From Corynebacterium sp. J010B-136 (GTDB lineage Bacteria; Actinomycetota; Actinomycetes; Mycobacteriales; Mycobacteriaceae), in NCBI RefSeq assembly GCF_002967075.1, contig NZ_PUGE01000003.1:248001-312000 (forward strand): DNA of 64,000 nt, written 5' to 3'. Both the position numbers and the translations under genes were made by a program. Positions 62,286 to 64,000 of the stretch are shown piece after piece (within the stretch, counting starts at the first letter, position 1; every line of letters starts with the position of its first letter). The notes below the pieces were generated by a model. That model made no database searches and was not told where the DNA came from. It saw nothing but the letters and a program-made list of their open reading frames with translations.

Positions 62286-63437
62286 ATGGCTGCCAATAAA
62301 TCTAAAATCTCTCGCATGGATCGCCTATACCTCGATGAGGGCGGCTTTGATTTCATCAAGCGATCCAAGACCTGGTACTCCATCACCATTGGTCTTTTAG
62401 TGGTCGCAATCGCTGCCATCGCCATTCGCGGATTCAGCCTTTCGCTGGACTTCGAAGGCGGAACCAAAATCAACCTTCCCGCCAAAGGCCTGGAAGAAAC
62501 CGCAGTTTCCGAGGTATTCCAAGAAGCTACTGGCATTGAACCTGAACAGGTCCAAATTGTTGGTAGTGGTGAGAGCGCGACGCTGGAAGTAAACTCCGAG
62601 CGTTTAACCGAGGAACAGGCGGATTCGGCACGACTGGCAATCTATGAAGAATTTCAGCCAGTAAACGCAGCTGGGGAAGCTACCCCTGATGCTGTGGGCG
62701 TATCCACCGTGTCGGAGTCCTGGGGCTCAACTATTACTAAGCGCATGATCATCGCGATGATTGTGTTCCTGGTTATTGCGACGGCATATGTTGCTTTCCG
62801 CCTGCAGCGCACTATGGCAATTGCTGCCATCTTGGCCCTGATTGCTGACGGTATTATCATCGCTGGCCTGTACGCGCTGTTTGGTTTGGAAGTTTCCCCA
62901 GCAGTCATTATTGGTCTGCTGACGGTCTTGACCTTCTCCATCTATGACTCCGTGATTGTCTTTGACAAGGTCAATGAAAATACAGAGGGGATTACCGGAC
63001 AAAGAAATCGAACGTATGCTGAGCAAACCAACTTGGCAATTAATCAGACCGTGATGCGTTCAATCTCTACCTCGGTTATTTCTGCACTGCCGATCATTGC
63101 GCTATTTGTCGTTGCCGTATGGATGATGGGCATTGGTACCCTGCGCGATCTTGCGCTCATTCAGCTTATCGGTGTTATCGAAGGTATCTTCTCTTCGATT
63201 TTCTTGGCTTCACCTTTGGTAGTCACTCTGGCTAACCGCAATAAGAAGATTAAGGAACACAACAAGCAAGTCGCTGAATATCGTGCCAGTGCCGAATTTA
63301 GCGAGGGCGAACAGGATGCAGGTAGCAAGGAAGCAAACTCCAAGCGCCAGGTCGTCTCACCAACCGCACAACAGCCGACGAACCTAGAAGGCACACAGGT
63401 CTCGCAGACCGGCTCTTCTTGGCGTCCACGGCGTTAA
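62286..63437 (+). CDS. secF: Protein translocase subunit SecF
   Basis: Protein of 383 residues with six membrane helices. The conserved SLDFEGGTKINLP follows helix 1; GLLTVLTFSIYDSVIVFDKVNENT is the D1-D4 signature of SecF. The C-terminal 70 residues are cytosolic, charged and disordered (SAEFSEGEQDAGSKEANSKR). AGGAGG of the secD end provides the ribosome binding site, so translation is coupled. A strong terminator follows. Confidence 0.95.
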   Translation: MAANKSKISRMDRLYLDEGGFDFIKRSKTWYSITIGLLVVAIAAIAIRGFSLSLDFEGGTKINLPAKGLEETAVSEVFQEATGIEPEQVQIVGSGESATLEVNSERLTEEQADSARLAIYEEFQPVNAAGEATPDAVGVSTVSESWGSTITKRMIIAMIVFLVIATAYVAFRLQRTMAIAAILALIADGIIIAGLYALFGLEVSPAVIIGLLTVLTFSIYDSVIVFDKVNENTEGITGQRNRTYAEQTNLAINQTVMRSISTSVISALPIIALFVVAVWMMGIGTLRDLALIQLIGVIEGIFSSIFLASPLVVTLANRNKKIKEHNKQVAEYRASAEFSEGEQDAGSKEANSKRQVVSPTAQQPTNLEGTQVSQTGSSWRPRR

Positions 63438-63465
63438 GACTAACTCTTAACCGCTAAAGATTTTT

Positions 63466-63502
63466 AACAGCACCGCTTTCTACATGCGGTGCTGTTTTCT
63501 TT
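63466..63502 (+). terminator. Terminator of the secDF operon
   Basis: Perfect 11-bp stem AACAGCACCGC at 63466-63476 with 63486-63496, followed by TTCTTTC. Confidence 0.85.
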
Positions 63503-63590
63503 CGCTCTATTTACCTATCCTCAAGCTTTTTCATTGGTTATTAAGTAGATAGGGTAGTAAAGTTTCGGGTTTGTGAAGGAGACACGTGGC

Positions 63591-64000
63591 ATGAACCAAA
63601 AAGTGGTAAAAACAGTGGATAACCAAAGCACACCACGAACACCGATGCGTGGGTGGCGAAAGCATGCCCGACACTTACGTGCCGGTGTCGTACTTCTAGC
63701 CGCATCCTCGCTTGTGCTGACTGCTTGCTCAACTGGCGGAGACCAAAGCGGCGAGCAGGAAATTGGCCCTGAAGAAAAGAAAAGCTCTGAGTATCCGGGA
63801 TACTTGGCTAACTCTGAGCTAACTACGGTCAACGCTGGTTCAGCATTTGGTACTGCCTCAGTAGCATCGCAGCTATCAGGTCGCCTATATCCGGGTGCTT
63901 TTGTCTCCGGCCCAACTGGACAGTTGGTGCCGAACTCGGATTTGGTTACGACCCATGAGTGGATGGATGGCGATCAGCGCAAAGTGTTGTACACGGTGAC
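63591..64000 (+). CDS. ABC-type solute-binding lipoprotein, family 5-like (5' part)
   Basis: The frame is open to the window end, giving the first 136 residues. A basic N-terminus (MRGWRKHARHLRAG) is followed by a hydrophobic helix ending in LVLTACST, a lipobox, so it is an exported lipoprotein. The next part (NAGSAFGTASVASQLSGRLY with PGAFVSGPTGQLVPNSDLV) resembles peptide/nickel-type solute-binding proteins. M. tuberculosis has such a lipoprotein (Rv2585c) right after secF, which supports the call. ATG at 63591 with AAGGAG ten bases upstream. No permease is visible in the window. Confidence 0.82.
   Translation, partial: MNQKVVKTVDNQSTPRTPMRGWRKHARHLRAGVVLLAASSLVLTACSTGGDQSGEQEIGPEEKKSSEYPGYLANSELTTVNAGSAFGTASVASQLSGRLYPGAFVSGPTGQLVPNSDLVTTHEWMDGDQRKVLYTV

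Noticed and set aside
1..64000. Insertion sequences, integrases, toxin-antitoxin pairs, restriction systems, rRNA
   Set aside because: I looked for transposase, integrase and related motifs in all frames given and found none; gene content is backbone throughout.

Overview
The window is chromosomal DNA of a Corynebacterium, a mycolic-acid actinobacterium. The evidence is a 226-residue DtxR with all its metal ligands at the C. diphtheriae positions, a sigA/sigB pair, the PIM-lipid genes pgsA, patA-like and pimA, an AftC-type arabinofuranosyltransferase, actinobacterial-only DUF families (3000, 3039, 3093, 3099, 3159, 3516, 3710, 3817, 4192, 4193) and an actinobacterial 6C RNA. Base composition is moderate, which would fit the C. 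ammoniagenes/stationis/casei group, but I cannot fix the species. The gene order follows, with gaps, the order I know from M. tuberculosis (nrdR, ideR/dtxR, sigB, sigA, ppgK, suhB, dut, dxs, msrB, aftC, ribD, thrS, pgsA, pimA, tesB, ruvCAB, yajC, secD, secF). This is mostly conserved backbone with a few accessory insertions.

Layout. 1-10.7 kb: end of nrdR, HrpA helicase, a membrane protein, divergent oxyR/ahpD, a DUF3516 helicase and a PAC2 protein. 10.7-10.9 kb: a divergent intergenic region with two perfect inverted DnaA boxes and three short repeats. 10.9-18 kb: DUF4192 protein, galE, dtxR, sigB, dtd, a methyltransferase and DUF3099. 18-26.4 kb: a DUF3039 protein coupled to an SF2 helicase, a DUF4190 protein, a FUSC-type membrane protein, a polysaccharide pyruvyl transferase-like protein, a lipoate ligase with reversed domain order, and pobA. 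26.5-30.2 kb: 6C RNA, sigA and divergent ppgK/suhB. 30.4-43.1 kb: small conserved proteins, dut, a TRAM methyltransferase, dxs, rnd, hemQ, msrB, aftC and a ribD-like reductase. 43.3-44.0 kb: six tRNA genes (Gly, Val, Gly, Cys, Val, Gly). 44.0-47.0 kb: a hairpin-rich leader followed by copC, a PCu(A)C-like lipoprotein and a Tat-exported DyP peroxidase. 47-54.4 kb: thrS, then the phosphatidylinositol/PIM operon and a second GT-C glycosyltransferase. 54.5-64 kb: DUF3817, tesB, yebC, ruvCAB, yajC, secD, secF and the start of a solute-binding lipoprotein.

How they connect. There are two peroxide-defence modules (OxyR/AhpD in the cytosol, the exported DyP cassette outside), a sigma-factor/metal-regulation core (dtxR, sigB, sigA, 6C RNA), envelope biogenesis (aftC, pgsA, patA-like, pimA, GT87, galE) and Sec export. 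Many genes have no Shine-Dalgarno sequence. Instead a TANNNT -10 hexamer sits 6-8 bases before the start codon, which predicts widespread leaderless mRNAs and decides several start sites given here.

Best candidates for something undescribed: the structured DNA/RNA upstream of copC (about 44031-44275), the DnaA-box/repeat locus at 10771-10872, and the exported copper/haem peroxidase cassette. I see no insertion sequence, prophage, CRISPR array, rRNA or toxin-antitoxin module.
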